Shown here in pieces: positions 41,933 to 50,523 of a DNA stretch of 64,000 nt; positions within the stretch are counted from its first letter, which is position 1, and every line of letters starts with the position of its first letter. This DNA is from Cognataquiflexum rubidum (GTDB lineage: Bacteria; Bacteroidota; Bacteroidia; Cytophagales; Cyclobacteriaceae), in the NCBI RefSeq assembly GCF_022538115.1, contig NZ_JAKZAL010000013.1, positions 62,001 to 126,000 of the forward strand, written 5' to 3'. The notes under the pieces are model-generated. The model ran no database searches, was not told where the DNA came from, and worked only from the letters and a program-made list of their open reading frames with translations. The position numbers were made by a program, and so were the translations under genes.

Positions 41933-42868
41933 TTACCAAGTCCTTTTCTTCAATATTTCCTGAATCTGTTCACGGGGAATTGGGAGCTCATCAATATGTT
42001 CATTGAGCCATTTTGAAAAATCCCTTTCAATGTCATCGGACCACCTCGTATCAATCTGGCCTGCGGTATAAATTCCTGCACGCAGTCTTTCGTGGCCAAA
42101 CATGTCCCTAAGTCTGACCACCTCGGAAGTGATGACCACCTGCTCCACCAAATGAGCCGGGATAAAGGACACACCACCATCTCTTCCCAATACCACGTCA
42201 CCTGCCATCACGGTCACTTGACGGATTTTGGTGGGTTGGTTTATTCCGGTTAGCATGGTATTCAAATTTCCCTGTTGATTATGGTGGGAGGGATGGTAGC
42301 TTGTATAGTAGGAGGTAAATCCACCGATTTCTTTCAATCCTGTGACATCCCTGATAGCACCATCGTAGACGATACCATTTCCTGTTTTTGCATAGATGGC
42401 ATTACCCACATTATCGCCAATGGTCGGTCCGTCTATCTGAATTCCAAATTGATCGGCTACGTAGACATCTCCTTTGACCAATAAATCTACAGGCCAAGAG
42501 TTTTGTCCCCGCTTGCCTTCTTTTTTCCCTCTGTCGTCTATGGCATTGTGAATATCAGGACGGCCGGGTAAGAAAGTGGCTGTGACAGCCCTTCCGATAA
42601 GAATGCTGTCAGGATTGATGATTTGCCAACCATCCGCATACTGATATTTATATCCGGCATTTCTCATGACAGCCCATGCCTCATCATGCGTGACTAGCCT
42701 CATTCTCTTCAAAAGGTCATCGGAGACCTTTGGTCTTCCATCATCAAATCTTTCTCCCTTCCATTCACGGGTTAGGTAAATCAACTCGTCTTTTGTGATT
42801 TGTTGGGCTTGGATACTGCTTACCAATAGGAAACAGCATAGAAGAACAGGGATTATTTTCCTAGTCAT
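41933..42868 (-). CDS. Exported RraA-family (class II pyruvate aldolase-type) protein, copy 2
   Basis: A 311-residue paralogue of copy 1 with a Sec signal (hydrophobic about 6-20, IQA/Q cut). The N-terminal TREWKGERFDDGRPKVSDDL block and RraA core are kept: GDVYVADQFG, GDNVGNAIYAKTGNG and DGAIRDVTGL (Arg-Asp), then the MAGDVVLGRDGGVSFIPAHL segment. All residues expected of the metal-dependent 2-keto acid aldolase are present. It lies between susD and enolase copy A, forming an aldolase-dehydratase pair mirrored by copy B and copy 1. Confidence 0.88.
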   Translation of the reverse strand: MTRKIIPVLLCCFLLVSSIQAQQITKDELIYLTREWKGERFDDGRPKVSDDLLKRMRLVTHDEAWAVMRNAGYKYQYADGWQIINPDSILIGRAVTATFLPGRPDIHNAIDDRGKKEGKRGQNSWPVDLLVKGDVYVADQFGIQIDGPTIGDNVGNAIYAKTGNGIVYDGAIRDVTGLKEIGGFTSYYTSYHPSHHNQQGNLNTMLTGINQPTKIRQVTVMAGDVVLGRDGGVSFIPAHLVEQVVITSEVVRLRDMFGHERLRAGIYTAGQIDTRWSDDIERDFSKWLNEHIDELPIPREQIQEILKKRTW

Positions 42869-42904
42869 GTTGGTTGAAAATTAATAATTGATGTTTGGGA
42901 AAAT

Positions 42905-42930
42905 GAAGGTTCGGTATAAACCGAACCTTC
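42905..42930 (-). terminator. Strong hairpin between susD and the first exported aldolase gene
   Basis: GAAGGTTCGGT / ACCGAACCTTC, 11 bp with a 4-base loop. The minus-strand side continues ATTTTCCC, a weak T-run. Probably a partial terminator or mRNA stabiliser that lets susCD be made in excess of the enzymes. Confidence 0.6.
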
Positions 42931-42938
42931 AAAAGGAA

Positions 42939-44459
42939 TTACTTATGCCACCAAACCCTTGTTTCAAGGTCATCGTCCCCTTGGGCTGCGATAGCTGCGC
43001 TTACATTTTCGGAATTCACCGAAATTTCAGAGTTGGGATAGGTCAATCTATTGATAAACAATACTTCTCTTCCCGGGAATGGATTTGCCTGAAGGGTAGG
43101 GAATCCTGACCGACGGAAGTTGGCAAAGGATTCTGGGCCATTCATCAGAGATGAAACCCAGTATTGCGTATTTATCTGCTGTAGCGCAGTAGCATCTACC
43201 AAAGGATTAGCGGTGATGTAGGCATCAATTGCCGGAGCGGGAATGGTAGAAGCCGCATCATGCAAAGCCATTTGCACCATATGCGCTCTGACACCTGCTT
43301 GGAAATACTCTGCTGCAGTACCTGTAGTAATCCAACCTCTTTGTCTTGCTTCTGCCAGCAAAAGGTTTGTCTGGGAAGCTGTAACCATAAATCCCGGACC
43401 TGTTATTTTCGCAACTCTTCTTCTATCAACTTGACTGAACTCATAGAAACTTGCCAAGCCGAGGTTTGCTGCAGCAGTGACCGCAGTAGCGTTATCATTG
43501 CCCATCGGCATTCCGATCTGAACAGCAGGATCAATAGATTGTCTGGCTGGAACTTGTTCAGAACCTGATTTGGCACCTACATACCTTACAGCAATTGCTC
43601 CTAACCTCGGGTCATTGGTACTTTTTAGGAAGTTAACAAAAGGCTCTGTCATGTAAAAGTTAGCCGCCTCTGTAGCATTCAAAGTATTACCAATAGGGTT
43701 GGTGTAATTGGCGTCATGAACTATAACGGCATTGTCGGAATTATTTAAAATGACACCGCCTGCAAAAGCTTTTGCAACAGTTTGTTGGGCAAGTGTTGGG
43801 TTTGCTTTGCTAAGCCTCATGCCTGCTCTCAAAAGGAGAGAATATCCAAATCGTTTCCATTTGTCGATATTGCCTGCAAAAAGGATATCGGCAGTCTCCA
43901 CTCTCCCGGTAGCATTAAGCGCTGCTGATGCCTCTTCAAGTTCCTTGATGATATCTGCATAAATCAACTCTTGGGCATCATATTTTGGATAGAAAATCTG
44001 GTTGCTGAAACCGACTCCGGCTTCAGTGTAAGGAATGGATCCATAGGTGTCAGTGAGTATCATAAATCCATAAGCCTGCATGATCCTTGTCATTTGCAAC
44101 AAGTTGCTTCTGGTTGGGTCGTCTTCAATCCTTGATATGATATCCTTCGTATTTTTGATCACATTCCTGTAATACTTCTGCCAGTTGTCTTGTGTGGAAG
44201 CCCTGTTGTCTTGGTTGAAGTTGGCGCCTGTCAATACCCCGGAGTTAGGAGAAATAATCTGCTGCACAATGCCCAATTCAAACACCAAAATCCCAAAAGA
44301 ATTTGGGGAGGCATTGACGGTAGCGATGTTCAACTGAAATGCCGGATCAATTGAAGTAGCAGCTACTCTGTTGGTATTGAGCTCATCAAAGTTTTGATCA
44401 CATGATGTGCTGTAGCCTAGCATTAGCACAATGAGGATAAAATTTAATATCTTTTTCAT
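42939..44459 (-). CDS. SusD-like (RagB, nutrient-binding lipoprotein) family protein
   Basis: A 506-residue outer-membrane lipoprotein (lipobox GYSTSC, Cys20) of the SusD-like_2 branch: FDELNTNRVAATSIDPAFQL near the start, NWQKYYRNVIKNTKDII, QAYGFMILTDTYGSIPYTEA, the RFGYSLLLRAGMRLSK segment and the WGPESFANFRRSGFPTL-type end (here NGPESFANFRRSGFP). It pairs with the STN-containing SusC 12 bases upstream. A strong hairpin separates it from the enzyme genes. Confidence 0.9.
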   Translation of the reverse strand: MKKILNFILIVLMLGYSTSCDQNFDELNTNRVAATSIDPAFQLNIATVNASPNSFGILVFELGIVQQIISPNSGVLTGANFNQDNRASTQDNWQKYYRNVIKNTKDIISRIEDDPTRSNLLQMTRIMQAYGFMILTDTYGSIPYTEAGVGFSNQIFYPKYDAQELIYADIIKELEEASAALNATGRVETADILFAGNIDKWKRFGYSLLLRAGMRLSKANPTLAQQTVAKAFAGGVILNNSDNAVIVHDANYTNPIGNTLNATEAANFYMTEPFVNFLKSTNDPRLGAIAVRYVGAKSGSEQVPARQSIDPAVQIGMPMGNDNATAVTAAANLGLASFYEFSQVDRRRVAKITGPGFMVTASQTNLLLAEARQRGWITTGTAAEYFQAGVRAHMVQMALHDAASTIPAPAIDAYITANPLVDATALQQINTQYWVSSLMNGPESFANFRRSGFPTLQANPFPGREVLFINRLTYPNSEISVNSENVSAAIAAQGDDDLETRVWWHK

Positions 44460-44470
44460 GGTTGCTCTGA

Positions 44471-47400
44471 TTAAAATTTGACATTAAGATTGAAACCAAT
44501 GCCTCTTGTTGTAGGAAGTCCTGTTGATTCCATTCCAACAAGATTATCCGAGGTATATCCAAAGGATTCTGGGTCAATATTATCCACCCATTTTTTTATA
44601 ATAAAGACGTTGTTGGCAACGAGATTAAGCTTAACAGCACTTACAGGGAAGTTTTCAGGAATGAATTTAGTGAAATCATATCCCATAGTGATCTGTCTCA
44701 GTTTCCAGAATCCGGAATTGTAAATTACCGGCTCTACCAAGGCCTGAGACCTTACCACTTCCCAATAAGACTGGACCGGAGCAACAGCAGTGTTTCTTTC
44801 ACCGGCTAAGTTGACGCCATCTCCCACAACACCGCCTTCACGACCTTCAAGAGTCATTTTATGCAATCCATGTCTTACCGCATTAAAGTTGGTACCGGAA
44901 AGCATATTACCACCCAATCTAAAATCAATTAGGAAGGAAAGAGAGACGCCTTTATAATTGAAAGCATTATTAATACCCCCAATCCACTTTGGAAGGGCAC
45001 TTCCAAAATTGATCAGGTCAAGGGTCCTTAACGGGAGGCCATTAGCAGCAAATATTCTTCTTCCCTGATCGTCTCTTCTATATCCGAATCCTGCAATTTG
45101 CCCCATTTCTTCTCCTACGATCTGTCTCAGCTCACCGTTGAAGACGTGATTTCCGACTGTTATTCTCTCACCAGGTGTGTCAGTCAATAAGCTTAAAACC
45201 TCTGTGATATTGTAGGCTCCGTTGAAGGAGGCTTCCCAAGTGAAGTTATTGGTTTCAACAGGTACTACGGTCAATAACATTTCGATACCTTTATTGCTGC
45301 TACGACCGCTGTTGATGGACGTATTGACAAATCCTGAAGCATCAGAAATCTGGGCACTTACAATCTGGTCACTGGTGATTTTGTTGTAGGCTGCAAGATC
45401 CAACGCCACTCTGCCTTGGAACATCTTCATATCTATACCGATTTCAGTTTCTGCAACCCGCATCGGCTTCAAATTTGGATTTGGAAGTGTGGAGCCAATT
45501 GGACCGCCAACAGGCTGGTTATTGAATAAGTTGGCATTGACGCCATAAAACAATACGTTGGAATAAGGACCGACATCTGAGTCACTGCCCACTTCAGCAT
45601 AGGCCAATCTCAATTTTCCGAAATTCAACCAACCCGTGGTTCCTGTGTTTTCGGTAAATACCCAGCTTGTGGAAACTGAAGGATAAAGAATACTTCTGTT
45701 TTCAGGAGAAAGTGTCGAGAACCAATCGTTTCTTACAGTACCATTGATAAAAAGGAACTTTTTATAAGAAAATTCAGCAAAAGCGAAGAGGGAATTTACG
45801 GCTCTCTCTGACCTGTCAAAAATCGGGTCTTTAACCCTGCCGTTTTGGACAGTATAAAGATCACGTACCACAAAATCCCTTGCCTGTACGTTGTTCACAT
45901 CAAAACTTCTTTGCATATGGTTACCACCGATGTTGGCATTGATACCATAATCACCAAATTCTTTGGTTGCAGAAAGGATGAAATCTGCGTTGACTTCTCT
46001 GAATCTTCTTGATTCCTGAGTATAAAGTCCGTTGACAAATCCGGCAGGAGCAGCTGCCAAGGAAGCCTGGCCTGTCGGGAAGTTGTTGAAATCTTGGTCT
46101 CGTGACCAATAATCCTGTCCAACGCGGCCTTGGATATAAAGCCATGGGGTGATGTCATATTTCACAGCAATGTTTCCAAAAATCCTATCTCTTTTGATGT
46201 TGTTAAATTGCCTTGCAAGCGTAAAATAAGGATTGGTTCTGTTTCTGAATCTGGAATAAACAGCTTCGTTGCCTAGGATATCAAATTTATTCTCATCCAG
46301 AACATTCAAAGGCATGGAATTGGCCATGTTGTATAAGGCAGTAGGAATGGAGTTATCCTGGTTGGCTACGTTTGGCGGGTTTTTGTTTTCCTCGATAGAG
46401 TAGTTGATATTTCCCTTAAAGTTTAACTTTTTGGTCAATTGGTAGCCAAAGCCTAAATAAATGGTCTTTCTGTTAAATGAATTGTTTGGAACAATACCCT
46501 TACTGTTTAGATCTGAGAAGGAAAAGCTAAGGCCACCTTTATCACTTGAGGTAGACAACATGATGGAGTTGGTGGTATTCTGACCGTTTCTGAAGAAGTC
46601 ATCAACGATTCCTCTAACAGGAACATAAGGAACGGTGACTCCATTAAATAGGACTTGGGTCATTCCCGGTGCGAATTTCTCACCAAATGACCATTGTCCT
46701 GAAGTTGGATTGGCGGTTGTTGGTCTGACACCTTGCTCACCTTGGCCATACTCATACTGGTAATCTGTAAAATCCAAAGGTGTTTCGTTGGTGTAATTCA
46801 AGTTATAAGTTATTCCAATTCCTTTTGATTCACCTCTAGATTTGGTGTTGATCATGATGACACCGTCTTTTGCCCTAGATCCATACAATGCAGATGCTGC
46901 GGCACCTTTCAGTACAGTCATGCTTTCGATATCATCAGGGTTGATACTACTCAAACCATCGCCACCGTCAGAAGTGATACCACCACCCCTTACACCGATG
47001 GAATTGTCCGCTCCACTGTTTCCTGGATTTGTTCCAAAGTTTGTATTGTCGATCGGAATACCGTTGACAACGATCAGTGGATTGTTTTGGCCGGAAATAG
47101 AAGATTGACCCCTGATTCTGATTTTTGTCGTTCCTCCCGGACCGGTTCCCATGGGAGAAATTGCCACACCGGCAATTTTGCCCTGTAGGGCATTCATGAA
47201 ATTTGGAGTCCTGTTGATCGTCATTTCATCGGAACCAACGTTTGTAGCAGAATAACCAATACTTCTAGAGGTTTTTTGGATACCCAAGGCCGCAATGACG
47301 ACTTCTTCCAAAGCCCGGGCTTCTTGAATCATGACCACGTTGATAATGGATTGATTTCCTACTTCAATTCTTTGCGGAGCAAAGCCTATGTAAGAAAACA

Positions 47401-47980
47401 CGAGAGTAGAACCTGCAGGAGCGGATATCTTATATTTTCCGTCGATGTCTGAAACTGTTCCCTGCGTCGTACCTTCAATAGAAATAGCTACTCCGGGCAA
47501 GGTTTCACCCGATTCAGAAGTAACAGTTCCCGAGATATCTACAAAATCGTCATTGACTTCAATGTCGATCTTCTTGGAGGAAATTTCCGGCGCAAGTGAT
47601 TTGACGCTGATGACATTATTGACCTGCTTGAAATGAAGGTTTTTTTTGTTGGCTACTTCCAAAAGGACATCAGCTACTGTCCCGTCATAGGTGCTGAGTT
47701 CTATATTTGAATTGTCCTTCAGGTTTTTTTCAGTGTAAAAAAAGCTGTAATCTGTTTTGCTTTCTATGGCATTTAGGATGTTTTCCAGACTGCCTTCCCG
47801 GATATCAAGTTTGATGTAAACCTCATCAATACTTTTTATCTGGACCAAATTGCTATTTGCAAAAGCTGCATTCATGGCTATGGTCAATAAAAACGCACTC
47901 AAAAGCGTTCTTTTAAAGACCATAAGCGTAGTTTTTAGTAGTGATTGTGACATATTTTGGGTTGTGTTAGTGTCAATCAT
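44471..47980 (-). CDS. STN-domain SusC/RagA-family TonB-dependent transporter and signal transducer
   Basis: An 1169-residue outer-membrane receptor. After the signal peptide, residues about 55-127 form an STN (secretin/TonB short N-terminal) domain (LDIREGSLENILNAIE, DGTVADVLLEVANKK). Then come a carboxypeptidase-D-like domain (about 149-235), the TonB plug (MNALQGKIAGVAIS, IRIRGQSSISGQNNPLIVVNG in pieces) and a barrel ending GIGFNLNVKF. The STN domain is the part that touches FecR-type anti-sigma proteins, and fecR and an ECF sigma gene lie directly upstream. Import of the ligand should therefore also switch the locus on. Confidence 0.95.
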   Translation of the reverse strand: MIDTNTTQNMSQSLLKTTLMVFKRTLLSAFLLTIAMNAAFANSNLVQIKSIDEVYIKLDIREGSLENILNAIESKTDYSFFYTEKNLKDNSNIELSTYDGTVADVLLEVANKKNLHFKQVNNVISVKSLAPEISSKKIDIEVNDDFVDISGTVTSESGETLPGVAISIEGTTQGTVSDIDGKYKISAPAGSTLVFSYIGFAPQRIEVGNQSIINVVMIQEARALEEVVIAALGIQKTSRSIGYSATNVGSDEMTINRTPNFMNALQGKIAGVAISPMGTGPGGTTKIRIRGQSSISGQNNPLIVVNGIPIDNTNFGTNPGNSGADNSIGVRGGGITSDGGDGLSSINPDDIESMTVLKGAAASALYGSRAKDGVIMINTKSRGESKGIGITYNLNYTNETPLDFTDYQYEYGQGEQGVRPTTANPTSGQWSFGEKFAPGMTQVLFNGVTVPYVPVRGIVDDFFRNGQNTTNSIMLSTSSDKGGLSFSFSDLNSKGIVPNNSFNRKTIYLGFGYQLTKKLNFKGNINYSIEENKNPPNVANQDNSIPTALYNMANSMPLNVLDENKFDILGNEAVYSRFRNRTNPYFTLARQFNNIKRDRIFGNIAVKYDITPWLYIQGRVGQDYWSRDQDFNNFPTGQASLAAAPAGFVNGLYTQESRRFREVNADFILSATKEFGDYGINANIGGNHMQRSFDVNNVQARDFVVRDLYTVQNGRVKDPIFDRSERAVNSLFAFAEFSYKKFLFINGTVRNDWFSTLSPENRSILYPSVSTSWVFTENTGTTGWLNFGKLRLAYAEVGSDSDVGPYSNVLFYGVNANLFNNQPVGGPIGSTLPNPNLKPMRVAETEIGIDMKMFQGRVALDLAAYNKITSDQIVSAQISDASGFVNTSINSGRSSNKGIEMLLTVVPVETNNFTWEASFNGAYNITEVLSLLTDTPGERITVGNHVFNGELRQIVGEEMGQIAGFGYRRDDQGRRIFAANGLPLRTLDLINFGSALPKWIGGINNAFNYKGVSLSFLIDFRLGGNMLSGTNFNAVRHGLHKMTLEGREGGVVGDGVNLAGERNTAVAPVQSYWEVVRSQALVEPVIYNSGFWKLRQITMGYDFTKFIPENFPVSAVKLNLVANNVFIIKKWVDNIDPESFGYTSDNLVGMESTGLPTTRGIGFNLNVKF

Positions 47981-47995
47981 AAATTATGATAATGA

Positions 47996-48030
47996 TTTCC
48001 TTTACCTCCTTAGGTGATAGGTAAAGGAAA
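47996..48030 (-). other. 11-bp stem-loop between fecR and susC
   Basis: TTTCCTTTACC / GGTAAAGGAAA with a 13-base loop. No T-run follows on either strand. It may be an RNA processing or stabilising element that separates low regulatory from high susC expression. Confidence 0.55.
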
Positions 48031-48099
48031 AACCCCTCTTTAGACTTAAAGAATAGGGTAAATTTGGAGTGGTTCATTTTTTTGTTTCATAGGCATAGG

Positions 48100-49137
48100 T
48101 TAGTTAAATTCTAGAATTACTTCATTACCGTTTATTTTATATTCAAAATCTACTGAATAGCTCAATACTTTTAAGACATTGGAGAGGTACTCATGGGGTT
48201 TGAAAGTACCGGAGCATTTATACTCGGGTAATTTTTTAATTCCAATGACCTTAATTTCTACTCCGTACCACCTTTCCAAATCTTCTACGACCTGATTGAA
48301 AGGAGTTTTTTCGAATTGCAGGATACCTTCTTTCCAGCTTAGAAAATGGGATAAATCGACATTGTTCTTTTCAAAAGTGTGTTTGTCTTCTGAATAATAA
48401 ACTGCTTGTCCGGGTTGAATTTCAATTTGGTTCTGGTCAATATTATTCTGAACCCTCACCTTGCCCGTGGCCAAGGTCACCTGAATGTCGGGATTGCCTT
48501 TATATGCCTTGATGTTAAAACTTGTCCCCAAAGCCGTGGTAGCAATATTCTCTGTGATTACTGTAAATGGATATTTTTCATCTCTGACCACTTCAAAAAA
48601 TCCTTCCCCTTCTAATTTGATGGTTCTGTTTTGGGCAAAATCACTTGAGTAGGTCAGCTTGCTTTCGGCGTTCAAAACCACCGTAGATCCATCAGGAAGG
48701 GTGATTATTTTCTTATTTCCTCTTGGGGTAGACCTTTCGATGGTTACTGCTTCTTCAAATACAGAGGTTTCTACTGTCACTTTTTCAGGGCTGTTGAAAT
48801 AGAAAACATAGCTTACTGAAAAAAGCAAAATCAGGGAAGCTGCTAACCCTAAGGAGAGCTTTATTGATTTTGATTTCTTGCTTGAAGACTTTTTGGTAGG
48901 ATAGGAGTTGGTATTTTTTCTGGTTTTTGATTCGGCCAAAATAGGAATGTGAACGTTTTCTTTATCTTGAATTAGTTCAGAATTATCCACCTCTTTGGTC
49001 CAAATATCAGCTATAATAGCATTATAGGTATCCTCGCCGGCAGGTGAATCAAGCCAGGTCAAAAAATCTTTTGCCTCTTTTTCAGGTAGTTTTCCTTCAA
49101 AAAACCTATCAATATCGCGTTTGCTATAATTCATCAA
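48100..49137 (-). CDS. FecR-family anti-sigma factor
   Basis: A 345-residue single-span protein. The cytoplasmic N-terminus (about 1-90) has the DFLTWLDSPAGEDTYNAI pattern that holds the sigma factor. One membrane helix follows (about 93-112). The periplasmic part has the FecR domain (STPRGNKKIITLPDGSTVVLNAESKL, ALGTSFNIKAY, in pieces; about 140-240) and a DUF4974 C-terminal domain (FEKTPFNQVVEDLERWYGVEI, about 270-345), which receives the signal from the SusC STN domain. It is 116 bases after the ECF sigma gene. Confidence 0.94.
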   Translation of the reverse strand: MMNYSKRDIDRFFEGKLPEKEAKDFLTWLDSPAGEDTYNAIIADIWTKEVDNSELIQDKENVHIPILAESKTRKNTNSYPTKKSSSKKSKSIKLSLGLAASLILLFSVSYVFYFNSPEKVTVETSVFEEAVTIERSTPRGNKKIITLPDGSTVVLNAESKLTYSSDFAQNRTIKLEGEGFFEVVRDEKYPFTVITENIATTALGTSFNIKAYKGNPDIQVTLATGKVRVQNNIDQNQIEIQPGQAVYYSEDKHTFEKNNVDLSHFLSWKEGILQFEKTPFNQVVEDLERWYGVEIKVIGIKKLPEYKCSGTFKPHEYLSNVLKVLSYSVDFEYKINGNEVILEFN

Positions 49138-49253
49138 TAATTCCTTTTCTATATATAGCCTTATCGAAAAGGATTTACTTAGTCAGAAATAGAAAATATT
49201 TTATTTATTTTCAAAAACGAAAAATATTTGAATGAATATCCTGTATTGGATGA

Positions 49254-49856
49254 TTAAAAAAAGTAATAGATAAGTCCGATTGCCAAAGATTTGATGGCAA
49301 TGAGGTATTTTTTTTGGAGTTTGTTTTTAATCGACTTTGTAGCCACATAAATATGGCTTTCAACGGTTCTTTTGGAAATGCCCAATTTTTCGGCAATCTC
49401 ACCTGAATGAAGATTGTCATAATTTTTCATTTTGAAAATCGCCTTTTGTGTTTTGGGTAATTTTTCGATTTCAGAAATGGAAATCCTTTCAAACTCCGAA
49501 TATTCTATCTCAAGCTCAGTCTCGTTTGTTTCAATTTCCAGATTTGAAAAGGCATAGACTTCATAAGCAATTCGCTTTGCTTCTTTCTTGGCCTTTTTGA
49601 TGATCAGTGATTTGAGGATGGTAAGAAGGTAGGCATTGAATGAAAGTTCTGAATTTAGATTTTGTCTGGTTTTCCAAATGATCAAAAATACTTCCTGAAC
49701 AATCTCTTCTGCGTCTTCAGATGAAAGGTTCATCTTTTTGGAGGTGTTGAAAATCTTATGCTTAAAAAATTCGAATAATTGTGAAAAAGCTTTTTCATCA
49801 CCTTCCCGGAGTTTGGAAACTGCTGAAGGAATATCCAATGCTTTTTCTTTATTCAT
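49254..49856 (-). CDS. ECF-type RNA polymerase sigma factor with hydrophobic C-terminal tail
   Basis: A 200-residue group 4 sigma-70 protein. Region 2 (about 20-90) contains DAEEIVQEVFLIIW; region 4 (about 130-185) contains the helix-turn-helix GEIAEKLGISKRTVESHI. It belongs to the Bacteroidota FecI-like (ECF10-type) factors that drive SusCD loci and is first in the locus, with its FecR partner next. The last about 15 residues (IAIKSLAIGLIYYFF) are hydrophobic and could touch the membrane; I have no evidence this matters. Confidence 0.92.
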   Translation of the reverse strand: MNKEKALDIPSAVSKLREGDEKAFSQLFEFFKHKIFNTSKKMNLSSEDAEEIVQEVFLIIWKTRQNLNSELSFNAYLLTILKSLIIKKAKKEAKRIAYEVYAFSNLEIETNETELEIEYSEFERISISEIEKLPKTQKAIFKMKNYDNLHSGEIAEKLGISKRTVESHIYVATKSIKNKLQKKYLIAIKSLAIGLIYYFF

Positions 49857-50112
49857 ATCTTGAAAATAATAAATTCAATTAAAGGAACGGATAAATAGTG
49901 GTTCTCACAATGATTAATTTTTGGAATATCAAACGGTGAAATAATATTCTGTTATTAATTCATTACTCCAATATAAATACGCTTTTTAAAAAAATCAACA
50001 GATTTTTCGATTTCAGAAACGATTTGCTTGTCCTGAGGTAGAATAGTATGGTAAAATGAAAAAAAAATCAAATAACTAAGCCAAATCAAAGCCAATTCTT
50101 AAAAAAAACAGC
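49857..50112. other. AT-rich gap upstream of the ECF sigma gene
   Basis: No gene seen. This should hold the sigma gene's promoter (minus strand), but no exact TAnnTTTG with a fitting -33 is visible. Confidence 0.4.
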
Positions 50113-50137
50113 AAAGTCCTGACGGTGTCAGGACTTT
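50113..50137 (-). terminator. Terminator after the rlmD operon
   Basis: AAAGTCCTGAC / GTCAGGACTTT, 11-bp stem and 3-base loop, then TGCTGTTTTTTTT on the minus strand. Confidence 0.88.
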
Positions 50138-50145
50138 GGCTGGGA

Positions 50146-50523
50146 TTAATCTTCCGGATAAGGAATATACACGAAACTGGTAAAAACACCATCCATTACA
50201 AAAAGGCAACAGAATTCGTCAGGGTCTTTGTATGCCGCTTTGAATTCATCCAACAATTCCTCGGCGATAAGTTTCCTTTGAATAAATTCATCCAAGTAGG
50301 TGATGAAATAATTCCAGTCCAAGTCTTTTTCCACTTTGCCCAAAAGCAATTTCCCAATCGGCTGCACTTCTTTTGAGATCGGGAAAATCGGAAAATCGGA
50401 AAACTTTCTACTTCTGACCTGATAAGAAGCTTCCTTGAGGATATCTGAAACTTTGACAAAGTCTTTGGTAATGGTTCCCAGATATTTGCCGCTCAATTCG
50501 GGGTCATTGAAATCTGAAATCAT
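50146..50523 (-). CDS. Conserved hypothetical protein coupled to rlmD
   Basis: A 125-residue acidic, soluble protein without signal or membrane segments. Features: an N-terminal SDFNDPELSGKYLGTITKDFVKVSDIL region, SRKFSDFPIFPIS in the middle and a C-terminal DEFCCLFVMDGVFTSFVYIPYPED strand pair. I do not recognise a family. Its ATG overlaps the rlmD stop (ATGA), and a strong terminator follows, so it is the last gene of a two-gene unit. Short and well placed, hence probably real. Confidence 0.75.
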   Translation of the reverse strand: MISDFNDPELSGKYLGTITKDFVKVSDILKEASYQVRSRKFSDFPIFPISKEVQPIGKLLLGKVEKDLDWNYFITYLDEFIQRKLIAEELLDEFKAAYKDPDEFCCLFVMDGVFTSFVYIPYPED

